A DNA stretch of 5,735 nucleotides from Candidatus Aminicenantota bacterium (GTDB lineage Bacteria > Acidobacteriota > Aminicenantia > Aminicenantales > Aminicenantaceae), in the NCBI GenBank assembly GCA_030633795.1, contig DAOWCB010000102.1, positions 1 to 5,735 on the forward strand, read 5' to 3'. Shown in pieces: positions 1 to 5,627 of this stretch (position 1 is the stretch's first letter; each line of letters opens with the position of its first letter). Under the pieces are notes generated by a model. That model made no database searches. It saw only the letters and a list, made by a program, of their open reading frames with translations, and was not told the DNA's origin. A program made the position numbers and the translations under genes.

Positions 1-15
1 AGTAGATAGACAGAG

Positions 16-63
16 TTCCCGTCTCCGAAGCATAAGGAAATACGCCTGCCATTCGGGAGGGAA
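16..63. repeat. Imperfect inverted repeat after the ybjQ-like gene
   Basis: TTCCC (16-20) and CCGAA (25-29) can pair with GGGAA (59-63) and TTCGG (52-56), giving two 5-bp helices separated by a small internal loop, with a 22-base apical loop. It may be a 3'-end structure of the operon transcript or chance; there is no U-tract after it on either strand. Confidence 0.3.
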
Positions 64-84
64 AGGAAATTATAAGCAAAAGGA

Positions 85-107
85 GGCTGCAAAAGCCGAT
101 TTTTTTT
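85..107 (+). terminator. Weak plus-strand intrinsic terminator-like hairpin
   Basis: GGCT (85-88), loop GCAAA and AGCC (94-97) form a 4-bp stem, followed by GA and then eight T (100-107). A second T8 lies at 112-119. The stem is short, but stem then U-tract is the right order on the plus strand. It would serve a convergent gene beyond the left edge. On the minus strand the same hairpin is followed only by TCCTTTTGC, a poor end signal for ybjQ. Confidence 0.35.
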
Positions 108-119
108 CGAATTTTTTTT

Positions 120-434
120 CTATTCCACGATAACAGCTGTCCCGTAAGCCAGGATCTCCGAGGCGCTCTGCATGATCATCGAAGTGGTGAACCGAACATT
201 GATGACGGCATTGGCTCCCATTTCCTCGGCTTCTTCGATCATGCGATCGAGCGCTTGTTCACGCGATTCCGCCATCATTTTGGTGTAGTCACGAATCTCG
301 CCCCCGACGATATTCTTGAGAGCTGCTGATATATCGCGTCCGATATGGCGGGCCCGGATGGTGTTTCCCCGACACAGCCCCAGAGTTTTTTTGATGGTTT
401 TTCCGAGGACAAAATCTGTATTAACAATAATCAT
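120..434 (-). CDS. YbjQ/UPF0145 family small protein
   Basis: The 104-residue product matches the YbjQ family (UPF0145, often labelled a putative heavy-metal-binding domain) over its full length. It begins IIVNTDFVLGKTI and continues with LGLCRGNTIRARHIGRDI, then KNIVGGEIRDYTKMMAESR, REQALDRMIEEAEEMGANAV and NVRFTTSMIM. It ends in a hydrophobic strand, ILAYGTAVIVE. Members form small ring-shaped oligomers and their biochemical role is not established; metal binding should not be assumed. Only one cysteine (Cys21) is present, and there is no signal peptide or membrane span, so it should be cytoplasmic. It follows the anti-sigma gene with a 4-base ATGA overlap and a full AAGGAGGT Shine-Dalgarno sequence. 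It is therefore translated with the sigma/anti-sigma pair and may belong to that response. It is the last gene of the apparent operon. Confidence 0.93.
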   Translation of the reverse strand: MIIVNTDFVLGKTIKKTLGLCRGNTIRARHIGRDISAALKNIVGGEIRDYTKMMAESREQALDRMIEEAEEMGANAVINVRFTTSMIMQSASEILAYGTAVIVE

Positions 435-877
435 TTCTCAACCTCCTTGTACCTTTCTCTCTTATGAACAAAGAGCTGCTCTCTGAGAAGGGACACCAAC
501 AGAACAACCACCCCACCAATAGCGGTAAGAATTCCGACCTTCAGCAGGACCGGAGTGGAGGAATCCTGGATGATCCCTTCTACGGCTTTGTAGCCGCCAA
601 AAAACAATAAAATCATACCACCGATCGAGAGAAGAATCCAGCCAATCCCGCGTTCCAGACGATTGTAGACCGTGTTCCAGTAGACTTCCCACATTTCCTT
701 TTGAGGTTTTTTCAGTTGCATTTTTCCCATCACCTCCTCAAATTTGCCCATTTCTTCAAATTCCCTCCGGCACTCCGCACACTGCTCGAGGTGTTCTTCC
801 AGCATCTGTTTTTCTTTGTTGCCCAACTCTCCGTCATGGTAAGAAGAAATGAGTTCTTTTATTTTCTGATGGTCCAT
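431..877 (-). CDS. Membrane anti-sigma factor with N-terminal zinc-finger (zf-HC2/ZAS) domain
   Basis: Probable inhibitor of the sigma factor encoded 21 bases upstream. The 148-residue product starts with a cytoplasmic anti-sigma domain (about 1-55). This carries SSYHDGEL and the H-x3-C-x2-C signature: His29, Cys33 and Cys36, with His14 a possible fourth ligand. A Lys/Trp-rich linker leads to two strongly hydrophobic segments, about 78-98 and 112-131. A short basic tail ends in RERYKEVEK. Two membrane spans with both ends inside would leave only a small loop outside, so regulated proteolysis of a large sensor domain is unlikely. Signal input might come from the membrane itself or from redox or metal state at the zinc site; that is inference. 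The start is well supported by AGGAG six bases before the ATG. The TGA stop overlaps the ATG of the ybjQ-like gene. Confidence 0.9.
   Translation of the reverse strand: MDHQKIKELISSYHDGELGNKEKQMLEEHLEQCAECRREFEEMGKFEEVMGKMQLKKPQKEMWEVYWNTVYNRLERGIGWILLSIGGMILLFFGGYKAVEGIIQDSSTPVLLKVGILTAIGGVVVLLVSLLREQLFVHKRERYKEVEK
441..448 (-). promoter_or_regulatory. Near-ideal ribosome binding site of the ybjQ-like gene
   Basis: AAGGAGGT, fully complementary to the core anti-Shine-Dalgarno sequence, ends 6 bases before the ATG at 434. It lies inside the last codons of the anti-sigma gene and is the strongest such site in the window, suggesting high expression of the small protein relative to its neighbours. 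Confidence 0.85.
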
Positions 878-883
878 GAATCT

Positions 884-888
884 CTCCT
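884..888 (-). promoter_or_regulatory. Ribosome binding site of the anti-sigma gene
   Basis: AGGAG on the minus strand ends 6 bases before the ATG at 877. It fixes this start and gives the anti-sigma gene its own initiation signal rather than relying on stop-start coupling. Confidence 0.8.
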
Positions 889-898
889 GATTGATCTC

Positions 899-1546
899 CT
901 ATTCATAACCCATGTATTTTCCGACGATCCCCCTAAGCTTTTTTTTTGCATAAAACAGAGAGGACATCACCGTGCCGATCGGTTTCCCGACGAGCTCAGC
1001 AATTTCTGCGTAGGAAAACTGCCGAAAATAACGAAGAATGACGATTTCCCTTTGCTCGAAGGAAAGCTTTTCTATACCTTTCCATAATGTTTCCTTCAGT
1101 TCCCGGTCTTCTTTTTCCTCTGCAAGAACGTGAACATCCTCTAGAGGGATCGCACGCATCCTGTGTTTGCGTTTCAGCTGATCGATGCAGAGATTTCTCA
1201 ACAAACGATAGAACCAGGGGAAAAACGGTTTGCTGGTGTCAAACATTTTGATCTTACGGAATGCTTTTATAAAGGCATCCTGGGAAACGTCCAGGGCATC
1301 CTGCTGATTGTGGACAAATCCCAAAGCGATATAATAAGCCGAATGCATGTACCTTTTCACGATCGCACCGTAAGTCTCTTTATCTCCCTTCTGCACCGCT
1401 ACCAATAACTCCCTTTCCGACACCTCTCTATCCACTTGGACACGAACTTTATCCCCGGAAAAAACCTGATCCTTGTTTAAAGCCACTTCTCCAGCCATTT
1501 CTTTTTTCCTACTCCTATATACGTCGTTGTCTTTGGATTTATTCAT
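899..1546 (-). CDS. ECF-type RNA polymerase sigma factor (sigma-70 family, RpoE-like)
   Basis: Directs core RNA polymerase to a dedicated promoter set, typically for envelope or stress responses. Sigma region 2 spans about residues 44-129. It includes DALDVSQDAFIKAFRKI (83-99) and a region 2.3/2.4-like FFPWFYRLLRNLCIDQLKRK. After an acidic linker, region 4 (about 150-206) has LSFEQREIVILRYF and a helix-turn-helix SYAEIAELVGKPIGTVMSSL. Regions 1 and 3 are absent, as in ECF factors. From ATG 1546 the protein has 215 residues with an unusually long charged N-terminal extension of about 43 residues. ATG at 1498 (residue 17) has a better Shine-Dalgarno sequence, and GTG codons at residues 38 and 42 are further options. 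ATG 1546 overlaps the rlmB stop in an ATGA, which favours coupling. The gene immediately downstream encodes the likely cognate anti-sigma factor, so membrane sequestration is the probable control. The target regulon cannot be read here. Confidence 0.94.
   Translation of the reverse strand: MNKSKDNDVYRSRKKEMAGEVALNKDQVFSGDKVRVQVDREVSERELLVAVQKGDKETYGAIVKRYMHSAYYIALGFVHNQQDALDVSQDAFIKAFRKIKMFDTSKPFFPWFYRLLRNLCIDQLKRKHRMRAIPLEDVHVLAEEKEDRELKETLWKGIEKLSFEQREIVILRYFRQFSYAEIAELVGKPIGTVMSSLFYAKKKLRGIVGKYMGYE
1507..1510 (-). promoter_or_regulatory. Shine-Dalgarno AGGA for an internal start of the sigma factor
   Basis: AGGA stands 8 bases before the in-frame ATG at 1498 (residue 17), with a second AGGAG just upstream at 1512-1516. 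The first ATG at 1546 has only a weak purine stretch (AAAGAAAG) ahead of it. This favours a shorter 199-residue sigma factor, or use of both starts. Confidence 0.45.
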
Positions 1547-2238
1547 TGGCGAATATTCTTTCTTTGCCGGACAACCTCGTACATAAAAATAGCTGCGGCA
1601 GCGGCCACGTTAAGGGAGGTTATTGTACCGAGAAGAGGGATGGAAAGAACCAAGTCACATTTCTGTTTGACCAAAGGTCTCATCCCCTTACCCTCGGAGC
1701 CAAAAATGAGTCCGACGGGAACAGTGTAGTCAAACTCATGCCAGAGTCCTTCGCCTCCCTCCTCGGCTCCAATCAACCACACCTCTTTTTTTCTCAATTC
1801 CTCCATGGTCCGGACCAAATTTTTAACGCGCGCCACTTTCACATGCTCCAGAGCTCCTGATGCCACCACGGCAACCGTTTCGGTCAAAAGCACTGCCCGT
1901 CGCTCGGGTATGACGATGCCATTCACGCCTGCGCATTCCGCCGTCCGGATGATGGCGCCCAAATTTTGAGGGTCCCCGATGCCGTCCAGAAGCACCAGAA
2001 ATGGGATTTCCGACGACGTCAGGATCGCATCCAGAGAAGCGTATTCTTTGGCCGCCAAAAGGGCAATCGCCCCCTGATGATGCGGGTCTATGCTGTTCAT
2101 TTTTTTTGGAGGCAAGTAAAAAAACGGGATGCGGTTTTTTTTTGCCCATCCGACAATTTCGGCGATTTTGGCCCTGCCTGCTCCCTCTTGGATGAGGATC
2201 TTATTCACCCGCTCGGGTGAATGCTTTATCGCTTCCAA
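1543..2238 (-). CDS. rlmB: TrmH/SpoU family rRNA 2'-O-methyltransferase, RlmB-like
   Basis: SPOUT-fold enzyme that transfers methyl from S-adenosylmethionine to a ribose 2'-OH. RlmB acts on G2251 of 23S rRNA, and that target is inferred here from overall similarity. From TTG at 2238 the product has 231 residues, a little shorter than usual RlmB. An N-terminal substrate-binding domain (about 1-75) is followed by the three SpoU motifs: LDGIGDPQNLGAIIRTAECAG near 84-104, GLIFGSEGKGM near 177-187, and IPLLGTITSLNVAAAAAI near 200-217, all with the expected Asn, Arg, Glu and Ser-Leu-Asn residues. The start is doubtful. The frame is open upstream to a TAG at 2287-2289 with no ATG or GTG, and the upstream codons would read ISRLNSL, which resembles the family's GINPV-type N-terminus. 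ATC at 2259 or ATT at 2277 are therefore rivals to TTG. The stop overlaps the sigma-factor ATG. The family is sure; the exact rRNA target is moderately sure. Confidence 0.9.
   Translation of the reverse strand: MEAIKHSPERVNKILIQEGAGRAKIAEIVGWAKKNRIPFFYLPPKKMNSIDPHHQGAIALLAAKEYASLDAILTSSEIPFLVLLDGIGDPQNLGAIIRTAECAGVNGIVIPERRAVLLTETVAVVASGALEHVKVARVKNLVRTMEELRKKEVWLIGAEEGGEGLWHEFDYTVPVGLIFGSEGKGMRPLVKQKCDLVLSIPLLGTITSLNVAAAAAIFMYEVVRQRKNIRQ
2203..2222. repeat. Perfect 8-bp inverted repeat inside the first codons of rlmB
   Basis: ATTCACCC (2203-2210) and GGGTGAAT (2215-2222) are exact reverse complements around GCTC. In the mRNA this is a GC-containing 8-bp hairpin with a 4-base loop. It covers about codons 6-12 counted from the TTG at 2238, close enough to affect ribosome loading. 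It has no following U-tract, so it is not a terminator. Confidence 0.8.
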
Positions 2239-2263
2239 TAGGGAATTAAGACGGCTGATTTTT

Positions 2264-2268
2264 TCCTT
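2264..2268 (-). promoter_or_regulatory. Shine-Dalgarno-like AAGGA bearing on the rlmB start
   Basis: AAGGA on the minus strand lies 4 bases before an in-frame ATC (2259-2257) but 25 bases before the TTG at 2238, which has only pyrimidine-rich sequence directly upstream. It therefore supports initiation upstream of the TTG, although ATC is a very rare start codon. Confidence 0.35.
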
Positions 2269-2296
2269 TTCTTGAATCCCTTCCCCCTATAATGTC

Positions 2297-4015
2297 CTAC
2301 GAAGATGTTTTCTTTTGGGCCTTTTCGATTTTGGCCCAAGTGTCCCGAAGTGTCGCCGTCCGGTTAAACACAGGCTTTTCCGGAGAAGAGTCTTCGGAAT
2401 CCAGACAAAAATATCCCTTTCTCAGGAATTGATACCGATCTCCAGACCTGGCATCGGCAAGGCTCGGCTCGACCTGGCAAGAGGGCAGAATCTCGAGTGA
2501 CTTGGGATTCAGAGCGGTGTGCCAGTCTCCCCCCTCTTCCTCGTTAGCGGGATTTTCTCTGGAAAACAGATGATCATAAAGCCGTACTTCGGCCGGGATT
2601 GCCTGAGGTACAGAAACCCAATGAAGGGTTCCTCTGACCATCCGGCCATCCTTTGACCAGCCTCCTTTCGTTTCCGGATCATAGGTGCAATGAAGTTCGA
2701 TAATATCCCCAGTTTTGGGATCTTTTGTCACCTCCTCGCACTTTATGTAATAGGCATGTTTGAGCCGGACTTCTCGGCCAGGGGCCAACCGGAAAAACTT
2801 TCTCGGTGGATCTTCCCGGAAATCATCCTGTTCGATGTACAGTTCACGGGAAAACTGAATCTTCCGACTCCCCATGCTCGGATCCTCGGGATTGTTTTCT
2901 GCATCCAGCATCTCGACCTGGCCCTCAGGGTAGTTGTCGATGATCACTCTTAAAGGCCGCAAAACCGCCATCACCCGCGGGGCATTCTTGTTCAGATCCT
3001 CACGCAAACAGTACTCCAGCAGAGCGATATCCACAGTGCTTTCTCTTTTGGCCAATCCGATACGGTCGCAAAAATTCCTGATGGATTCTGGCGTGTATCC
3101 GCGCCTGTGCAAACCCGATATGGTCGGCATCCGGGGATCATTCCAGCCGCTCACATGTCCCTCCTCTACCAGTTGTAGAAGTTTCCGCTTGCTCATCACC
3201 GTGTAGGAAAGATTGAGGCGGGCAAATTCGATCTGCTGGGGATGATGGACCTCCAATTGTTCGAGGAACCAGTTGTACAAAGGGCGGTGGTCCTCAAACT
3301 CCAAGGTACAGATAGAATGGGTAATGCCCTCGATGGAGTCGGACTGACCATGGGCCCAATCGTAGGTGGGATAGATGCACCACTTATTTTCGGTTCTGTG
3401 ATGTGTCGCCCTGAGGATACGGTACATCACGGGATCTCGCATATTCAAGTTCGGAGAGGCCATGTCGATCTTTGCCCGAAGAGTCCGGGAACCATCCGAG
3501 AATTCCCCGTTGCGCATGCGCTCCAGAAGACCCGTATTCTCTTTACCTGACCTATTCCGATAAGGACTGTTTTTTCCTGGTTCTTTCAGAGTGCCCCTGT
3601 ATGCTCGGATTTCATCAGCACTCAGGTCGCAAACATAGGCCTTGCCCTTTTGGATAAGTTGCAAGGCATATTCATACAATTTCTCGAAATAATCGGAAGC
3701 GAAAAAAAGACGATCCTCCCAATCGAATCCGAGCCAACGGACGTCCTCTTTTATGGCCTCCACATATTCCATTTCTTCTTTGATAGGATTGGTGTCATCA
3801 AACCGCAGATTGCAAAGCCCCTGATACTCGGCAGCAAGACCAAAGTTAAGGCAGATGGATTTGGCGTGTCCGATATGAAGATACCCGTTCGGCTCAGGAG
3901 GAAAACGGGAATGGACTCGTCCTTGGTTTTTGTTCGTCTCCAAATCTTGGTCGATGATGGTCCGGATGAAGTCTCTGATGATGCCTTGTTTGCCCTCTTT
4001 CCGATCGTTCTTCAT
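2297..4015 (-). CDS. glnS: Glutaminyl-tRNA synthetase (class Ic)
   Basis: Charges tRNA-Gln directly with glutamine, bypassing the Glu-tRNA-Gln amidotransferase route that most bacteria use. The 572-residue product aligns by eye along its whole length with the 554-residue E. coli GlnRS; the extra residues are mainly a short N-terminal extension, a few acidic residues before the end and a Lys-rich tail. Motifs seen are PPEPNGYLHIGHAKS (HIGH at 47-50), RFDDTNP at 71-77, NKWCIYP with Tyr215, and VMSKRKL (MSKR at 274-277). Asp73 and Tyr215 match the residues that contact glutamine in the E. coli enzyme. The C-terminal beta-barrel anticodon domain is complete through KPVFNRTATLRDTWAK. There is no YqeY tail as in Deinococcus GlnRS. 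The ATG overlaps the gltX stop and follows a strong Shine-Dalgarno sequence, so translation is probably coupled. Bacterial GlnRS is known to derive from eukaryotes by transfer. Confidence 0.97.
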   Translation of the reverse strand: MKNDRKEGKQGIIRDFIRTIIDQDLETNKNQGRVHSRFPPEPNGYLHIGHAKSICLNFGLAAEYQGLCNLRFDDTNPIKEEMEYVEAIKEDVRWLGFDWEDRLFFASDYFEKLYEYALQLIQKGKAYVCDLSADEIRAYRGTLKEPGKNSPYRNRSGKENTGLLERMRNGEFSDGSRTLRAKIDMASPNLNMRDPVMYRILRATHHRTENKWCIYPTYDWAHGQSDSIEGITHSICTLEFEDHRPLYNWFLEQLEVHHPQQIEFARLNLSYTVMSKRKLLQLVEEGHVSGWNDPRMPTISGLHRRGYTPESIRNFCDRIGLAKRESTVDIALLEYCLREDLNKNAPRVMAVLRPLRVIIDNYPEGQVEMLDAENNPEDPSMGSRKIQFSRELYIEQDDFREDPPRKFFRLAPGREVRLKHAYYIKCEEVTKDPKTGDIIELHCTYDPETKGGWSKDGRMVRGTLHWVSVPQAIPAEVRLYDHLFSRENPANEEEGGDWHTALNPKSLEILPSCQVEPSLADARSGDRYQFLRKGYFCLDSEDSSPEKPVFNRTATLRDTWAKIEKAQKKTSS

Positions 4016-5538
4016 GACTCCGCCTCCTCATTCCTTATCGACCCGTGCTGTTTTAAATATCCCAACATTTCAGAAATCCGCTGGCTGCAATTCTTCAGGG
4101 ACCGGGGCAGATTCAACCTAGCCCCCTTTTCCACTAACGGTATGAATTTGTCCAAATCCAAGCCTGACCCTCGCGTTGTAAGAGCAATGCGGAGAGGGTG
4201 ATAAAGATCTTTTCCCTTGCAGCCAGTATCCTGCTTTATTTCTTGAGTGATGGTTACAAATCGTTCAAAGTCGAACTGTTTGACGTCCGCGATCTTTTGT
4301 CCGAACAGACTGATGACTTTTGATGCACAATCCCCCTCCATCTCCTTTTTTGTTTCCTCATCCATCTCCAGAGGGGAGTATTGGAACAACATAGCCACTT
4401 GAGAGGGGAAATCCGCGAATCGGTCCACTCGTTCAATGAATATTTTCACGGCCGTTTCCAGCCAATCCCAATGGGCATCTGTCATTTCTTCTGGTAAAAG
4501 TTCAGCCATTTTCATATGAGGATAGGCCATCTCTGCCATTTGCCGCACAGACAGAGTTTTGGCATGCTGGCGATTGATCCAATAGAGTTTATCATAATCA
4601 AAAATAGCGGCTGACCGGCTTACCTTTTTCAAATCGAAAAGCCGGATCAGTTCCTCCCTGGATAAAACCTCCTTATCCTCTTGGGGAGCCCATCCCAACA
4701 GAGCCAGATAATTGAAAAGAGCGGAAGAGAGCACGCCATCCTTCTGGAACTGGTCAACGGCCGTAGCCCCATGACGTTTGCTCAACCGTGTTTTGTCCCT
4801 TCCCATCACCATCGAAAGGTGGACAAACTGCGGTGGGACACAAGATAAAGCCTGGTAAACGAGAACCTGGCGGGGCGTGTTGGAAATATGATCCTCCCCC
4901 CTTATCACATGGGTTATTTTCATCAGGGAATCATCCACCACAACGGCAAAATTATAGGCCGGATGTCCGGTGGATCGAACAATGATCGGATCCCCGATCA
5001 AGCCCAAATCAAACTTGAGCTCATCCCTCACAAGATCTCGGAATGTCAATTCTCCTCGATCCGGAGTTCGCAACCTTACGGAGGCTTTTTCCCCATCCTT
5101 AATCCGCTGGAGGGCCTCTGCAGCAGAAATATTTGCACATTTCCCGCTGTAGATGGCCACACCATTTTTTGCCAGCGCTTTTTTTCTTTCCGCCTCCAGG
5201 TCTTCCTGTGAGCAAAAACAGTGATAAGCTTTTCCCATATCCAAGAGTCTTTGTGTGTAATCCTTGTAGGTATTCAACCGGAGAGATTGTCTGTACGGGC
5301 CAAAGGCCCCTCCCACATCCGGTCCTTCATCCCAATCCAATCCGAGCCACAGCAGATCTTTTTTCAGTTTTTCCTCATATTCCAAGGCAGACCGCTTGAT
5401 ATCCGTGTCCTCGACCCTCAAGATAAAGGTCCCATTTTGCTGGCGGGCAAACAGCCAATTGAACAGCGCTGTCCGTGCATTTCCCACATGCAGCAATCCC
5501 GTGGGACTGGGCGCAAACCGTACTCTGATGTTTTCCAT
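4012..5538 (-). CDS. gltX: Glutamyl-tRNA synthetase (class Ic)
   Basis: Cytoplasmic enzyme that joins glutamate to tRNA-Glu using ATP. The 508-residue product is full length for bacterial GluRS. The Rossmann catalytic domain opens with FAPSPTGLLHVGN, which holds the HIGH-type motif at residues 17-20, followed by RVEDTD near 41-46. The KMSKS-type loop is RLSKRHG at 251-257. A zinc-binding-like insert has Cys107, Cys109, Tyr130 and Cys134, but Asn136 stands where E. coli GluRS has its fourth ligand, His127. The helical anticodon-binding half follows and ends with the PLRIALT motif near 448-454. The start is firm because MENIRVRFAPSPTG is the canonical N-terminus, yet no good Shine-Dalgarno sequence precedes it. 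The TGA stop overlaps the glnS ATG. A GlnRS gene next door suggests a discriminating GluRS that charges only tRNA-Glu; this is inference. Confidence 0.97.
   Translation of the reverse strand: MENIRVRFAPSPTGLLHVGNARTALFNWLFARQQNGTFILRVEDTDIKRSALEYEEKLKKDLLWLGLDWDEGPDVGGAFGPYRQSLRLNTYKDYTQRLLDMGKAYHCFCSQEDLEAERKKALAKNGVAIYSGKCANISAAEALQRIKDGEKASVRLRTPDRGELTFRDLVRDELKFDLGLIGDPIIVRSTGHPAYNFAVVVDDSLMKITHVIRGEDHISNTPRQVLVYQALSCVPPQFVHLSMVMGRDKTRLSKRHGATAVDQFQKDGVLSSALFNYLALLGWAPQEDKEVLSREELIRLFDLKKVSRSAAIFDYDKLYWINRQHAKTLSVRQMAEMAYPHMKMAELLPEEMTDAHWDWLETAVKIFIERVDRFADFPSQVAMLFQYSPLEMDEETKKEMEGDCASKVISLFGQKIADVKQFDFERFVTITQEIKQDTGCKGKDLYHPLRIALTTRGSGLDLDKFIPLVEKGARLNLPRSLKNCSQRISEMLGYLKQHGSIRNEEAES
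4023..4029 (-). promoter_or_regulatory. Ribosome binding site of glnS
   Basis: GAGGAGG on the minus strand ends 7 bases before the glnS ATG at 4015, within the final codons of gltX. Together with the ATGA overlap it fixes the start and indicates coupled but efficient translation of GlnRS. Confidence 0.8.
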
Positions 5539-5567
5539 CGCAAATAATATTAACCTGAACTATTCAC

Positions 5568-5588
5568 AAAAAACATCGATGCTTTTTT
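5568..5588. repeat. A6/T6-flanked palindrome CATCGATG
   Basis: On the plus strand six A (5568-5573) precede the perfect 8-base palindrome CATCGATG (5574-5581), then a single C and six T (5583-5588). In minus-strand RNA the A6 tract here can pair either with the U6 downstream of it or with the U tract beyond the 14-bp hairpin, but not with both. It sits 30-50 bases before the gltX ATG. Confidence 0.7.
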
Positions 5589-5590
5589 AC

Positions 5591-5627
5591 TTCAACAATG
5601 TCAGTAACTTATCCTGACATTGTTGAA
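5591..5627. repeat. Perfect 14-bp inverted repeat with 9-base spacer, upstream of gltX
   Basis: The left arm TTCAACAATGTCAG (5591-5604) is exactly complementary to the right arm CTGACATTGTTGAA (5614-5627). In minus-strand RNA the stem can lengthen by four U-A pairs past a 2-base bulge. No T-tract follows directly on either strand, so it is not a standard intrinsic terminator. It lies about 50 bases before the gltX start. It could be a terminator or processing hairpin of a gene beyond the right edge, a gltX leader structure, or a protein-binding dyad. Confidence 0.85.

Larger units (their letters stand above)
120..5538 (-). other. Predicted six-gene transcription unit gltX-glnS-rlmB-sigma-antisigma-ybjQ
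   Basis: All six genes run the same way with tight junctions: ATGA overlap (gltX/glnS), 58 bases to the TTG of rlmB or less if it starts upstream, ATGA overlap (rlmB/sigma, if the first ATG is used), 21 bases (sigma/anti-sigma) and ATGA overlap (anti-sigma/ybjQ). No U-rich hairpin terminator is seen at any internal junction. Co-transcription is inferred; an internal promoter inside rlmB for the sigma module cannot be excluded. Confidence 0.6.

Noticed and set aside
1..52. Minus-strand frame starting MAGVFPYASE and running off the left edge
   Set aside because: Only 17 codons are visible, with a pyrimidine-rich stretch instead of a ribosome binding site. It could be a further gene but cannot be supported.
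2..133. Plus-strand frame entering from the left edge and ending at the TAA at 131
   Set aside because: The translation is low in complexity (Lys and Phe runs from T-tracts), spans the terminator-like hairpin and overlaps the ybjQ end.
701..1087. 128-residue plus-strand reading frame over the sigma/anti-sigma junction
   Set aside because: Antisense shadow of two well-supported genes, Phe- and His-rich, with no family resemblance. The same applies to the other plus-strand frames across gltX, glnS and rlmB.
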